From Clostridium fungisolvens (GTDB taxonomy: Bacteria > Bacillota > Clostridia > Clostridiales > Clostridiaceae), in the NCBI RefSeq assembly GCF_014193895.1, contig NZ_BLZR01000001.1:4650001-4714000 (forward strand): a stretch of 64,000 nt of DNA, in the 5' to 3' direction. Positions 26,032 through 34,587 of the stretch are shown here, piece after piece. The notes beneath the pieces were generated by a model that saw nothing but the letters and a program-made list of their open reading frames with translations, searched no databases and was not told where the DNA came from. Position 1 is the first letter of the stretch. The number at the start of each line of letters is the position of its first letter. The position numbers and the translations under genes are program-made.

Positions 26032-26337
26032 AAATAATTCTCCTTTCAAAGTACGGAAATATAATCTATAGTATTGACATTATTTCCATGTTAAATTCTA
26101 CATAGGTAAATTATATAATACTTTGTACTGTAATATCAATAATTCTATAGATAGATATACTGTATTGAGTAAACTGTCATTTAAGTCTTAAGTCTGTTCG
26201 CATAATTATATACAGATATAATTAATGTATAAATTCCTAAAGAATAAAAAAGTAATGGAGCATATTTAAGTTATCCCCCTTAAACATGCTCCATTACTCA
26301 CGCAGTATTTTAAATTATATTATATTCAAATTTATGA
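26032..26337. other. Gap between cyclophilin and STAS-like genes
   Basis: It holds the STAS-like gene's terminator (26251-26298) and a segment, about 26150-26250, whose CAGATATAATTxAxTxTATAAATTCxTxAxGAATAAAAAA sequence recurs at about 27660-27706 and, partly, at 43103-43131, each time directly beside a terminator. Nothing else is recognisable. Confidence 0.55.
26251..26298 (-). terminator. Terminator after the STAS-like gene
   Basis: AGTAATGGAGCAT (26251-26263) pairs with ATGCTCCATTACT (26286-26298); an inner TTAAG/CTTAA extends it. On the gene's strand it is followed by TTTTTTATTC. Confidence 0.8.
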
Positions 26338-26607
26338 TTAATTAAATGTTGTTCCTCTAACAACTCTTGAATAATCCTTAAAATTTGACAAGTTTTTAAC
26401 ATTAATATGCGAAATAATAAAGTCTCTTCCATTCTTGTTTATTAAATCTGTAAATAAACAACATAAGAATGTGGTTGGAATTCTTTCGAATCCTTCAAAA
26501 TCTAACTCGATGTCTTGACCTATATTCTCTTGAATAAACTCTCTTAGCAGTATAGCATCCTCAACAACAAAATTTCCCCCTAAAAACTCTCTAACATTAA
26601 CTTTCAT
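26338..26607 (-). CDS. STAS-like (DUF4325) protein
   Basis: The 89-residue protein (ATG 26607, site AAGGGGTG) matches the DUF4325 pattern: DIELDFEGFERIPTTFLCCLFTDLI is the STAS-like core strand and helix in which proteins of this family read hDFxGh..h..sFh. Members occur alone or fused to HATPases and are thought to mediate protein interaction in signalling. No partner kinase gene is adjacent, so the role here is unknown. The last residues (SRVVRGTTFN) may form a flexible tail. Confidence 0.75.
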   Translation of the reverse strand: MKVNVREFLGGNFVVEDAILLREFIQENIGQDIELDFEGFERIPTTFLCCLFTDLINKNGRDFIISHINVKNLSNFKDYSRVVRGTTFN

Positions 26608-26738
26608 ATGACACACCCCTTGATATATATTGATAAGAATTTATATTCTTTTTTTATAATTTTCAGATAATTCATCCTCTATATATAATATATCAAGAAC
26701 TGATTATTTTGTCAATAATTTAACAAAGTTTTTTTACA

Positions 26739-27515
26739 TTATTTTAAGAGTTTATAACTAAGTTCAATCACTTTATTTTCCTGAAGTGAGTTATATATGG
26801 TTATCTCTCCCTTTCTACCTTTATCCCCCAATATACCTCCCTTTCCAAGTCTCCTTCTAAGCTCCTTAGCAGTGCCTTCACTTCCATCAATTAGTAAAGC
26901 TTTATTTCCAAGAACCTTAGCTATAGCGTTTTTCACAAAAGGATAGTGTGTGCACCCTAAAACAACAGCAGATATAGTATCTTTGTCTATGTCGATAAAC
27001 TTCTTGCTTAAGAAACTTATCAACTCATCTCCTTCAGTAATTCCAGATTCTATAAGCTCTACAAGTCCCGCACAAGGAAGTGGAATTATTTCAGCCTCTT
27101 GTGCATACTTCTTCATCAAAGTTTTGAATTTTTTCTCAACAAGAGTCATCGGTGTAGCCATAATTATTATTTTTCCATTGTTGCTTAATTCTACTGCTGG
27201 CTTAAGTGCAGGTTCAATGCCTATTATAGGAATATTTTTATAATAAGCTCTAAGATCTTCTATAGCAGCAGAAGTTGCTGTATTACAGGCTATTACTATA
27301 GCTTTAACTCCTTTACTTATTAAAAATTCCACAGCATTAAATGTAAGTTCCTTAACTTCATCAACTGTCTTCGTTCCATATGGGGCATTTATAGAATCTC
27401 CAAAATATATGTAATCTTCCCAAGGCATATACTCTATAGCCTTTTTCATTACGCTCAATCCACCTACTCCAGAATCAAAAAAACCTATTGGTTTTATACT
27501 TTCATTGTTACTCAT
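26739..27515 (-). CDS. murI: Glutamate racemase
   Basis: It converts L- to D-glutamate for peptidoglycan. The N-terminal signature is IGFFDSGVGGLSVMK; the two catalytic cysteines lie in VIACNTATSAA (about residue 72) and VVLGCTHYPF (about 182). I chose ATG 27515 because TTGGAG lies eight bases upstream; GTG 27524 and ATG 27521 are also in frame. The 258-residue length is normal. The gene is alone, between a STAS-like gene and glnN. Confidence 0.95.
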   Translation of the reverse strand: MSNNESIKPIGFFDSGVGGLSVMKKAIEYMPWEDYIYFGDSINAPYGTKTVDEVKELTFNAVEFLISKGVKAIVIACNTATSAAIEDLRAYYKNIPIIGIEPALKPAVELSNNGKIIIMATPMTLVEKKFKTLMKKYAQEAEIIPLPCAGLVELIESGITEGDELISFLSKKFIDIDKDTISAVVLGCTHYPFVKNAIAKVLGNKALLIDGSEGTAKELRRRLGKGGILGDKGRKGEITIYNSLQENKVIELSYKLLK

Positions 27516-27705
27516 ACTCATCACTCCAACCTAATAGTTTCTAAAATTATTTTATTACTTTACAGCTAATAAATCTATACAAAGTCACAACTTTAATTAC
27601 TAATTCATACATGTGAACAAAATACACGTCTACATTATGCTTTAAGTCTTTACTCATATATATCCACAGATATAATTGAATTATAAATTCTTAAGGAATA
27701 AAAAA

Positions 27706-27745
27706 AGTTCCCACAATATTAAACTACTGTGAGAACTCTTTTCTA
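27706..27745 (-). terminator. Terminator after glnN
   Basis: AGTTCCCACA (27706-27715) pairs with TGTGAGAACT (27728-27737) with one mismatch. On the gene's strand the stem is followed by TTTTTTTATTCC. Confidence 0.75.
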
Positions 27746-27776
27746 ATTTATATTCAAATAAATATATAATCTAATA

Positions 27777-29864
27777 TTATACGTTAAATAGTAATTCACC
27801 GTAAGTTGGTAAAGGCCATACATCTTTATCAACTAAAGTTTCTAGTGTATCAGCAACAGCTCTTACAGCTTGCATCTTTTCGAACACATCAAACTTGTAG
27901 AAGTGAGCAACTGCATAAGCATCTCCATCTAAAGCTTGTGCTTTTTCAACTGATGCTTCTAACTCAGAAATATTTTTCTTTAGTGCTACTGCTAATCCAT
28001 CTACTTCAGCTAAAAGCTCGCTTTGAACCCCTGCAGATACTCCAGCAGCCTTAACAGCACTTATTGATTTAGCTAAGCTTGTTTCAAACTTAATAACTGC
28101 AGGTAGTATTTGACGTTTAGCAATTTCAAGTGTTGTTTCAGCTTCTATATTTGTAGTCTTAGCATATATCTCTAAGTTTACATCATAACGAGCATGCATT
28201 TCTAGCTTGCTTAATACACCGTGCTTTTCCATTAATGCTATATTCTTTTCTGATATATATGCCTTTGTAGCTTCAACAGTTGTCTTTGTATTTGGAAGAC
28301 CTCTCTTTTCTGCTTCAACTACCCATTCATCAGAATATCCATTTCCATTAAATACTATCTTACTATGCTCTTTAACAGTTTCAGTTAAGATAGCATTTAT
28401 TTCAGCATCTAAATCTGTAGCTTTTTCAAGTCTATCAGCAACTTCTGAAAGAACTTCAGCTACTATTGTGTTTAATACAGTATTACAGTCAGCTATGCTT
28501 CCTGAAGATGGAACCATTCTGAACTCAAACTTATTACCAGTGAATGCAAATGGAGATGTTCTATTTCTATCTGTTGGATCTTTAACTAGTTTAGGTAGAG
28601 TTGCAACTCCTAAATCTAATTCTCCAGCTGATAATGATGAAGTAACTTCACCCTTTTCAATTTGTTCTATTAAATCTTGTAACTGATCTCCTAAGAACAC
28701 TGATATTATAGCTGGTGGTGCTTCATTTGCACCTAATCTATGATCATTTCCAGGATTTGCAGCTGAAGCTCTTAATAAATCAGAATATTCATCAACAGCT
28801 TTTATAACTGATGTTAAGAATAATTGGAATTGCTTACTCTTATGTGGTGCATCAGTTGGATCAAGAAGATTTTGTCCATCATCAGTACTCATTGACCAGT
28901 TGTTGTGCTTACCTGAACCATTAACTCCTGCAAATGGTTTTTCATGAAGTAAACATACTAATCCATGTCTTAATGCAACCTTCTTCATAACATCCATAGT
29001 AAGTTGGTTAGTATCAGTTGCTACATTTGTAGTAGTAAATATTGGTGCTAACTCATGTTGTGCTGGTGCAACTTCGTTATGCTTAGTCTTTACTGAAATA
29101 CCAAGCTTCCAAAGTTCCTTATCTAAATCCTTCATGTAGTCGGATATTCTTTCTTTTAAAGACCCAAAATAATGATCTTCTAACTCTTGTCCCTTTGGAG
29201 GCTTAGCTCCAAATAAAGTTCTTCCTGTATATATAAGATCTGGACGTTTGTCATATAACTTCTTGTCCACGATAAAGTATTCTTGTTCAGGTCCTACTGT
29301 AGTTGTCACTTTAGTTGCTGTAGTATTTCCTAGAGCTTTTAAAACTCTTATAGCTTCTTTTGAAAGAACTTCCATTGAACGAAGTAATGGAATCTTCTTA
29401 TCAAGTGCTTCTCCAGTATATGAAACAAATGCAGTTGGTATATATAAAGTCTCATCCTTAACAAAAGCTGGTGATGTCATATCCCAAGCAGTATATCCTC
29501 TTGCAGCGCAAGTAGCTCTGCTTCCACCTGATGGGAATGAAGATGCATCTGGTTCACCTTTTATTAATTCTTTTCCTGAGAACTCTAATAGAACCTTACC
29601 ATCCTCTGTAGGATTAATGAATGAATCATGCTTTTCTGCAGTAATGCCTGTCAATGGTTGGAACCAGTGTGTAAAGTGAGTAGCTCCTTTTTCAACTGCC
29701 CAATCCTTTAATGCCAAAGCTACAACATCTGCTACAGCTAAATCAACATTTGCCCCTTTTTCTATTGCCTTCTTTAATGCCTTATAAGTAGCTTTAGGAA
29801 GACGTTCTTTCATTATTGAATCATTAAATACATTTTCACCGTAAAATTCACCAAAATTGCTCAT
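27777..29864 (-). CDS. glnN: Glutamine synthetase type III
   Basis: ATG 29864 follows AAAGGGGCTATTACG and gives about 695 residues, the length of GSIII dodecamers. N-terminal MSNFGEFYGENVFND and RATCAARGYTAWD, active-site NGSGKHNNWSM (substrate-binding Asn/Gly/His region) and NEAPPAIISVFLG are diagnostic of GlnN. It makes glutamine from glutamate, ammonia and ATP in the cytoplasm. It is divergent from a second, unusual glutamine synthetase gene at 30565, and the 700-base space between them probably carries both promoters. A GCTATA/TATAGC dyad lies near 29931-29948, overlapping the likely -10. Confidence 0.96.
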   Translation of the reverse strand: MSNFGEFYGENVFNDSIMKERLPKATYKALKKAIEKGANVDLAVADVVALALKDWAVEKGATHFTHWFQPLTGITAEKHDSFINPTEDGKVLLEFSGKELIKGEPDASSFPSGGSRATCAARGYTAWDMTSPAFVKDETLYIPTAFVSYTGEALDKKIPLLRSMEVLSKEAIRVLKALGNTTATKVTTTVGPEQEYFIVDKKLYDKRPDLIYTGRTLFGAKPPKGQELEDHYFGSLKERISDYMKDLDKELWKLGISVKTKHNEVAPAQHELAPIFTTTNVATDTNQLTMDVMKKVALRHGLVCLLHEKPFAGVNGSGKHNNWSMSTDDGQNLLDPTDAPHKSKQFQLFLTSVIKAVDEYSDLLRASAANPGNDHRLGANEAPPAIISVFLGDQLQDLIEQIEKGEVTSSLSAGELDLGVATLPKLVKDPTDRNRTSPFAFTGNKFEFRMVPSSGSIADCNTVLNTIVAEVLSEVADRLEKATDLDAEINAILTETVKEHSKIVFNGNGYSDEWVVEAEKRGLPNTKTTVEATKAYISEKNIALMEKHGVLSKLEMHARYDVNLEIYAKTTNIEAETTLEIAKRQILPAVIKFETSLAKSISAVKAAGVSAGVQSELLAEVDGLAVALKKNISELEASVEKAQALDGDAYAVAHFYKFDVFEKMQAVRAVADTLETLVDKDVWPLPTYGELLFNV

Positions 29865-30286
29865 CGTAATAGCCCCTTTCGTATTCAAAACCTTTTTTTA
29901 CACAAAACGTGCCTATCTTTTAATTTGCTATAGAAATTATAGCATCTTAAATATTGGCTAACAGCACTTTGGCTCTAATATGTATATAAATCGCTTATTT
30001 TTATAAAATTAATAATTTGTAATGCTTTACTTTTTTGTATTGACAAATTTATAACTTATTAGAGTTTTTTTTACTGGTTTTCTTGATTTTTTGTCAGCAT
30101 TTCATTGACACTAGAGGTTTCCATATACTACAATTTTTTTATGATATAAAAATTAAGTAGCTTTTTTCATATTAATCTATTAAAGTTTAGCATCCTAAAG
30201 ATATGAATATCATAAAAATTATATTATATAGGATCAAATTTAATATTACATTACACTAAATCGTTTGTATCACTAGCAATTACCTA

Positions 30287-30385
30287 TAGAGTTCCTCTAC
30301 GAAAACTTAATTTATACTTGTTCTAAAATCATGCACCTATGACCTTTAGGGTGTATAAATTAATAATTGAAGTTGGAACCCTATA
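30287..30385. repeat. Dispersed palindromic repeat, family C copy 2
   Basis: ATAGAGTTCC...CGAAAACTTAATTTATACTTG on the left pairs with TATAAATTAATAATTGAAG...TTGGAACCCTAT on the right. It matches the arms of the copies at 7451 and 53619. Confidence 0.75.
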
Positions 30386-30503
30386 TCTAGGGCTTCATTA
30401 CGAAAACAAAAGTTATTTCTTTAGTTTCCTCTATCGTTTTAAGAGGAGACTTTGAAAATATAAGCTCTATAACCAAAAGATATACCTATATCAAATTTAA
30501 AAC

Positions 30504-30564
30504 GGAAGGAAGTGAACTTGTACTTACGTGCTATTATACATAACATCGATAAGTACAAAATATT
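30504..30564 (+). promoter_or_regulatory. Stem-loop between ribosome site and start codon of the long glutamine synthetase gene
   Basis: The only good ribosome site, GGAAGGA (30504-30510), is 54 bases before ATG 30565. TTGTACTTA (30518-30526) pairs perfectly with TAAGTACAA (30550-30558), extended by CG/CG across a bulged A. Folding would bring the site close to the ATG. Alternatively the site serves an overlapping 35-codon ORF starting at TTG 30518 and ending at 30625. An in-frame TAA at 30550 rules out an upstream start for the main gene. Confidence 0.45.
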
Positions 30565-32472
30565 ATGGCAAAAGATCTTATTTATACTATTCCTAGTGAT
30601 AAGCATAATAAAGAAGATTTATTAAATTTATTAAGTTCCCATCCAGAAATAAAGTTTGTATCAATAGTTGGTATCGACTTATCAGGTAACGATACAGATG
30701 AAAAGATTCCAGTAAGTCTATTTAAGGACGATATAGAGTCATTTTTAAACGGCACTGCTGTTCAAACTGACGGTTCATCAGTAGTTCTACCTGAAATAGC
30801 TACATTAAACAACGCTAAGGTAGATATGATTACAGACTTAGATGTAAATTGGTTTATTGATTATAACTATGAATTCTTAGATCCTGAAACTAACAAACCT
30901 GTTGGAACTTTAAGAATACCTTGCTTTCTTCATCATGAAGGAGTTGCTGTTGATTCAAGACATATATTAAAATCTGCAGTTGATACTTTCAAAACTACAT
31001 TATTAGATATATTTATAAAAAAACCAGAAACTCTTAAACCTTTTGGAATAGTGTCAGATGATATAGACCAAATCGTAATAACTTCTGCTACTGAACTTGA
31101 ATTTTGGGTAAAAACTCCTAATGATAAAGTTGAAACAGAAGAATTATCAACATCTCAGATATTACAAGAACAGTATTGGACTAGAACTAAGGGTGTTGTG
31201 AGAACAGCGCTAGAGCAAAGCTTAATTTTAATGGAAAGTTACGGCTTCGAACCAGAAATGGGTCATAAAGAAGTGGGTGGAGTTAAAGGTAAGTTTGATT
31301 CATCAGGTAACTTCAATCACGTAATGGAGCAGTTGGAGATAGATTGGAAATATTCAGATGCCTTACAATCTGCAGATAATGAGTTATTCATAAGAAATCT
31401 TGTAAAAGAGACCTTTAGAAGAAACGGCTTAGATGTTACTTTCCTTGCAAAGCCAATTGAAGGAGTAGCAGGAAGCGGAGAGCATACTCATCTTGGTGTT
31501 AGTGTTAAACTTAAAGATGGAAGAAGAATCAATCTTTTCGCTGCAACTAAAAATGACTTCCTAAGTGCTATAGGTTATGGCGCTATAATGGGACTTCTTA
31601 AAAACTATGAAATTGTAAATCCTTTTGTTTCTTCAACAGCCGATTCTTTGAGAAGATTAAAACCAGGTTATGAAGCTCCAGTTTGCATAGTTACTTCATT
31701 AGGGCACAGTCCTGAGGTCCCATCAAGAAACAGAACTATCTTAGCTGGTCTTGTAAGAGATCCTCATAGCCCTTTAGCAACAAGATTCGAACTTAGAGCA
31801 CCAAATCCTCATACTAATACTTATTTAGCCATGAGCACATCCTATTTATCTATGTTAGATGGCATATTGTATGCTTTAGAAAATAACAAGACAGAAGGAC
31901 AATTGCTTGCTGAACTTTCCAAAAGGGCTGGCGAAGATGCCGATTATTTAGAAAAAGATAGAGCGTACAGGGCTGAAGAAGATGTTTTTGAAGATTTCAC
32001 TCAAGAAGAAAGAGATGAATTCTTCGGAAAAGCACCTGCTACTGTTTACGAAAACCTATTAGCTTTAGATAAATATCCTAAAAAGGTTGAAGTATTAAAG
32101 AGAAATGATGTATTCACTGATAAGCTTATAAATAGCTTTAGACTTGGAGTAACTAAGAGATGGACTACAGAAATAACTAGCAGAGTAATTTCTGAATATG
32201 CTAGTGAAATAAGAAGCTTTAAATCTCTACACTCACTTGATAAAGCACTAGACCTAGATATATCAAATTGGATGGCAATAAATGATTTGAGACACTATAT
32301 AATGAAAGATAGCTACACAAACAAAAGTCTATTTACAAAGATTAAGGAAGCTATCGTAGCTGACGATCTTGAAGCTGCATCAAATCTACAAATAGAATTA
32401 GACGATAAAATGTCTTTATTAAGATATTTATATAATTCATATAAGAAAAATTTATTAGATATAGACATTTAG
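30565..32472 (+). CDS. Long glutamine synthetase-like protein (635 residues)
   Basis: The C-terminal two thirds carry glutamine-synthetase landmarks: TSATELEFWV (metal-binding ExE region), GSGEHTHLGVSV (the NGSGxHxH region), NRTILAGLVRD and ATRFELRAPNPHTNTYLAMS (the Arg/Asn active-site region). It is longer than type I enzymes (about 440) and lacks the GSIII-specific N-terminus, having an unusual N-terminal domain and a helical C-terminal extension of about 150 residues. Such long forms occur in clostridia. The reaction is presumably glutamine synthesis, though specificity for another amine cannot be excluded. It is divergent from glnN. Confidence 0.85.
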   Translation: MAKDLIYTIPSDKHNKEDLLNLLSSHPEIKFVSIVGIDLSGNDTDEKIPVSLFKDDIESFLNGTAVQTDGSSVVLPEIATLNNAKVDMITDLDVNWFIDYNYEFLDPETNKPVGTLRIPCFLHHEGVAVDSRHILKSAVDTFKTTLLDIFIKKPETLKPFGIVSDDIDQIVITSATELEFWVKTPNDKVETEELSTSQILQEQYWTRTKGVVRTALEQSLILMESYGFEPEMGHKEVGGVKGKFDSSGNFNHVMEQLEIDWKYSDALQSADNELFIRNLVKETFRRNGLDVTFLAKPIEGVAGSGEHTHLGVSVKLKDGRRINLFAATKNDFLSAIGYGAIMGLLKNYEIVNPFVSSTADSLRRLKPGYEAPVCIVTSLGHSPEVPSRNRTILAGLVRDPHSPLATRFELRAPNPHTNTYLAMSTSYLSMLDGILYALENNKTEGQLLAELSKRAGEDADYLEKDRAYRAEEDVFEDFTQEERDEFFGKAPATVYENLLALDKYPKKVEVLKRNDVFTDKLINSFRLGVTKRWTTEITSRVISEYASEIRSFKSLHSLDKALDLDISNWMAINDLRHYIMKDSYTNKSLFTKIKEAIVADDLEAASNLQIELDDKMSLLRYLYNSYKKNLLDIDI

Positions 32473-32490
32473 ATTAATACTAATTAGAAT

Positions 32491-32528
32491 AAAAAAGAAA
32501 CCTATAATTTATAGGTTTCTTTTTTACT
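32491..32528 (+). terminator. Terminator after the long glutamine synthetase gene
   Basis: AAAAAAGAAACCTATA (32491-32506) pairs with TATAGGTTTCTTTTTT (32510-32525), starting 18 bases past the stop codon. Confidence 0.9.
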
Positions 32529-32641
32529 GTAAAGGAAAGTGCAAAATTTATTAATTATGTGACTTTTTAATAAAAGTATACAAGACTCTTTGCAGTGTTT
32601 GTAGTATAATTGACTATATATCTTAAGATGAGGTGTAGGAA

Positions 32642-33760
32642 ATGAGACTAGTTCCTATTGAATGTGTAAGAGATGGTTGTTATTTAGGAAAAACTTTATT
32701 TGACGAAAATGGACGGACTCTTTTAAAAGAAGGAGTTAAATTATCGACTCCTTTAATAAAAAGGATAAAAGATATACATATTTATTCGCTATACGTAATG
32801 GATGAATATAGTGAAAAAGAAATTGATGATATAATAAAGCCTGAGTTAAGACAAAAATCAATATCTTTAGTTAGAGAGACTTTTAATAATGTAGAAAGAA
32901 TATACTCAAATCTTCATAATTCATCATTGAATAAAAACAAAAAGAATATTCTTCTAAAACAAAAAGAAGAATATCTGTCCTCTATTCATGGGCTTGCTGA
33001 AGAATTATTAGAAAATATACTTTCGAATAAAAACATAATGATAAATTTAGTTGATATAAAGACAATGGATGCGTATACTTATCAACATTGTGTTAATGTT
33101 GCTATATTATCCTTAGTTCTAGGTATTGGTCTCCAACTTCAGAAGCATGAACTTCTAGATCTTTGTATTGGCGCCTTGCTTCATGATATCGGAAAAGTCT
33201 TTATACCTAAAGAAATACTTTTAAAGGAAGGTCCTTTAAGCTACTCAGAATTCGAGATAATGAAAGATCATCCTAAAAAAGGATATTCTTATTTAAAAAC
33301 TGTACATAATATATCTTCTTTCTCTAGAATGGTAGTATTACAGCATCATGAAAGAGAAGATGGCCTTGGTTACCCTGACGGTAAAAAAAGCTCAAAGATT
33401 AATAAGCTTGCTAAAATTGTCGCAGTAGCTGATGTTTACGATGCATTAACCTCTGATAGACCATATAGAAGAGCACTTTGTCCAAATGAGGCTTTTGAAT
33501 TTATACTAGGAAACGCCGGCTCTATGTTTGATTATGATATAGTTAAAGCTTTTACTAAGATACTAGTTCCTTATCCAGAAGGCACTATAGTAAAACTAAG
33601 TAACGGAGATATCTGCGCAGTGGAAAATACACCGCCTGACTATCCACTTAGACCTGAAGTTAAAGTTATTAAAAGTCAAAACGAATCTTCTGTTGGCTCT
33701 TTAATAAGCTTGGTAAAGGAATTATCATTAGTTATACTATCAATTGAATATGAAGTATAA
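32642..33760 (+). CDS. HD-GYP domain protein, probable cyclic-di-GMP phosphodiesterase
   Basis: Residues about 1-120 lack a known sensor domain and include a DUF3391-like start. The HD-GYP domain (about 140-300) has LLHDIGKVFIP, HHEREDGLGYPDG (the HHExxDGxGYP signature) and ADVYDALTSDRPYR. All metal-binding residues and the GYP motif are present, so hydrolysis of c-di-GMP is likely. There is no membrane segment. ATG 32642 follows GATGAGGTGTAGGAA. The gene is monocistronic and ends near a bidirectional terminator. Confidence 0.9.
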   Translation: MRLVPIECVRDGCYLGKTLFDENGRTLLKEGVKLSTPLIKRIKDIHIYSLYVMDEYSEKEIDDIIKPELRQKSISLVRETFNNVERIYSNLHNSSLNKNKKNILLKQKEEYLSSIHGLAEELLENILSNKNIMINLVDIKTMDAYTYQHCVNVAILSLVLGIGLQLQKHELLDLCIGALLHDIGKVFIPKEILLKEGPLSYSEFEIMKDHPKKGYSYLKTVHNISSFSRMVVLQHHEREDGLGYPDGKKSSKINKLAKIVAVADVYDALTSDRPYRRALCPNEAFEFILGNAGSMFDYDIVKAFTKILVPYPEGTIVKLSNGDICAVENTPPDYPLRPEVKVIKSQNESSVGSLISLVKELSLVILSIEYEV

Positions 33761-33889
33761 GGATGTATATGATGAAAATCTGACAGGCGACATAATTTTA
33801 TTTTTTACTGTTTACCCTAAATAGCTATTCTGACCAATTGATATTGCTAGGTTTAGTTACCAAAAAATTTTATACTGGTCTTAACAGTA
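33759..33889. repeat. Repeat family B copy 3 (partial)
   Basis: It starts at GGATGTATATGATGAAAATCTGACAG, continues GGCGACATAATTTTATTTTTT and ACTGTTTACCCTAAATAGCT, then CTAGGTTTAG and ends TTAACAGTAAAAAA. It matches the copy at 16551-16697 but lacks the ATCTGCC start. It overlaps the HD-GYP stop codon on the left and runs into a terminator on the right. Confidence 0.65.
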
Positions 33890-33940
33890 AAAAAGGCTTT
33901 TTATAATGCACTTATATGTATTATAAAAAGCCTTTTTATT
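33890..33940. terminator. Bidirectional terminator, HD-GYP / YCII genes
   Basis: A perfect 17-base stem (33890-33906 with 33921-33937) containing AAAAAGGCTTTTTATAA, with T-runs in both directions, lies between the convergent HD-GYP and YCII genes. Confidence 0.9.
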
Positions 33941-34034
33941 CTTAATGTAAAGCTCGCTTACTGACACCCTTGTCAACTATATCTATAATATTATAAGCCT
34001 TGAAAAATCCCTACGGTGTAATATTGTTAAGTCA

Positions 34035-34310
34035 TTAATTGTTTAAAGCTATATAGTTGTTACTTAATATTTCAAATGAATAAAAATCTGTGCCCACAAA
34101 AGGATTATTGTTTATTATTTCTTCAGCTTCTTGAAAGCTATTTGCCTGAAATATAAAAGTCCCTCCGTTTTTATTATAGGTTCCAGCACATAATAAATAT
34201 TTTGATAGATTCATCTCTCTATACTTTGCATTTGTATCTTTAATTCTTTTCTTCTCAACATTATCTAACTTATAGTTTATCTTAACAAATATTCCACCAT
34301 TCTTTTTCAT
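34035..34310 (-). CDS. Small YCII-like protein behind a LexA-type promoter
   Basis: The 91-residue protein (ATG 34310; site GGGAGGA) resembles YCII-related alpha/beta-barrel proteins: LSKYLLCAGTYNKNGGTFIFQANSFQEAEEIINNNPFVGTDFYSFEI matches the 'hhh.Gph....G..hhh...s.eeA..hh..DPf...gh......I' pattern. The usual acidic and His residues are not clearly conserved, so function is unknown. It stands alone upstream of carB's terminator and appears to be controlled by tandem LexA boxes (34384-34423), suggesting DNA-damage induction. Confidence 0.65.
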   Translation of the reverse strand: MKKNGGIFVKINYKLDNVEKKRIKDTNAKYREMNLSKYLLCAGTYNKNGGTFIFQANSFQEAEEIINNNPFVGTDFYSFEILSNNYIALNN

Positions 34311-34383
34311 CTCATAAGTCCTCCCTTTTTCATCCTTACCTAATCATATGAGCTTGTACACATTTTTATGCATTATTTTTTCT

Positions 34384-34431
34384 CGAACATACGTTTGATT
34401 ATATTGTAGCGAACATGCGTTCATATGTCAA
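34384..34431 (-). promoter_or_regulatory. Promoter with two LexA (DinR) boxes
   Basis: On the minus strand, -35 TTGACA (34431-34426), 17 bases, and -10 TACAAT (34408-34403) form a near-consensus promoter. The spacer contains GAACGCATGTTC (box in 34410-34423), a perfect GAAC-N4-GTTC core; a second box, CGAACATACGTTTG in plus-strand reading (34384-34397), covers the expected transcription start. The known Gram-positive LexA site is CGAACNNNNGTTCG. Confidence 0.75.
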
Positions 34432-34516
34432 TATATTAAATTATATTTTTCAACATATTATTCCATATATCTTACGCACTCTATGTTGAATTTTAAAGAA
34501 TATTGTAAAAATAAAA

Positions 34517-34545
34517 AAACACCTAGGTAAACCTAGATGTTTCTA
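34517..34545 (-). terminator. Terminator after carB
   Basis: AAACACCTAGGT (34517-34528) pairs with ACCTAGATGTTT (34531-34542). On the gene's strand it is followed by TTTTATTTTTA. It lies about 45 bases beyond the carB stop. Confidence 0.8.
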
Positions 34546-34587
34546 TTGTAATAAGGTTAACTTGAAATAACCTTACTTCGGTAAATA

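Larger units (their letters stand above)
29865..30564. promoter_or_regulatory. Divergent control region of two glutamine synthetase genes
   Basis: About 700 bases without a conventional gene. Toward glnN, a TATAAT-like -10 lies near 29937-29942. A family C palindrome occupies 30287-30385. Directly before the right-hand gene is a strong GGAAGGA sequence followed by a stem-loop (described separately). No GlnR/TnrA-type TGTNA-N7-TNACA site was seen here. Confidence 0.5.

Noticed and set aside
30287..30385. Family C palindrome before the glutamine synthetase gene as a nitrogen-responsive riboswitch
   Set aside because: The same sequence occurs in two unrelated gaps, so it is a dispersed repeat rather than a gene-specific regulator.
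33759..33889. TTTTTTACTG/CAGTAAAAAA ends as pure terminator parts
   Set aside because: They do merge with T-tracts, but the internal sequence (GGCAGGCGACATAA, CTAGGTTTA) is shared between copies, so I treat them as repeat ends.
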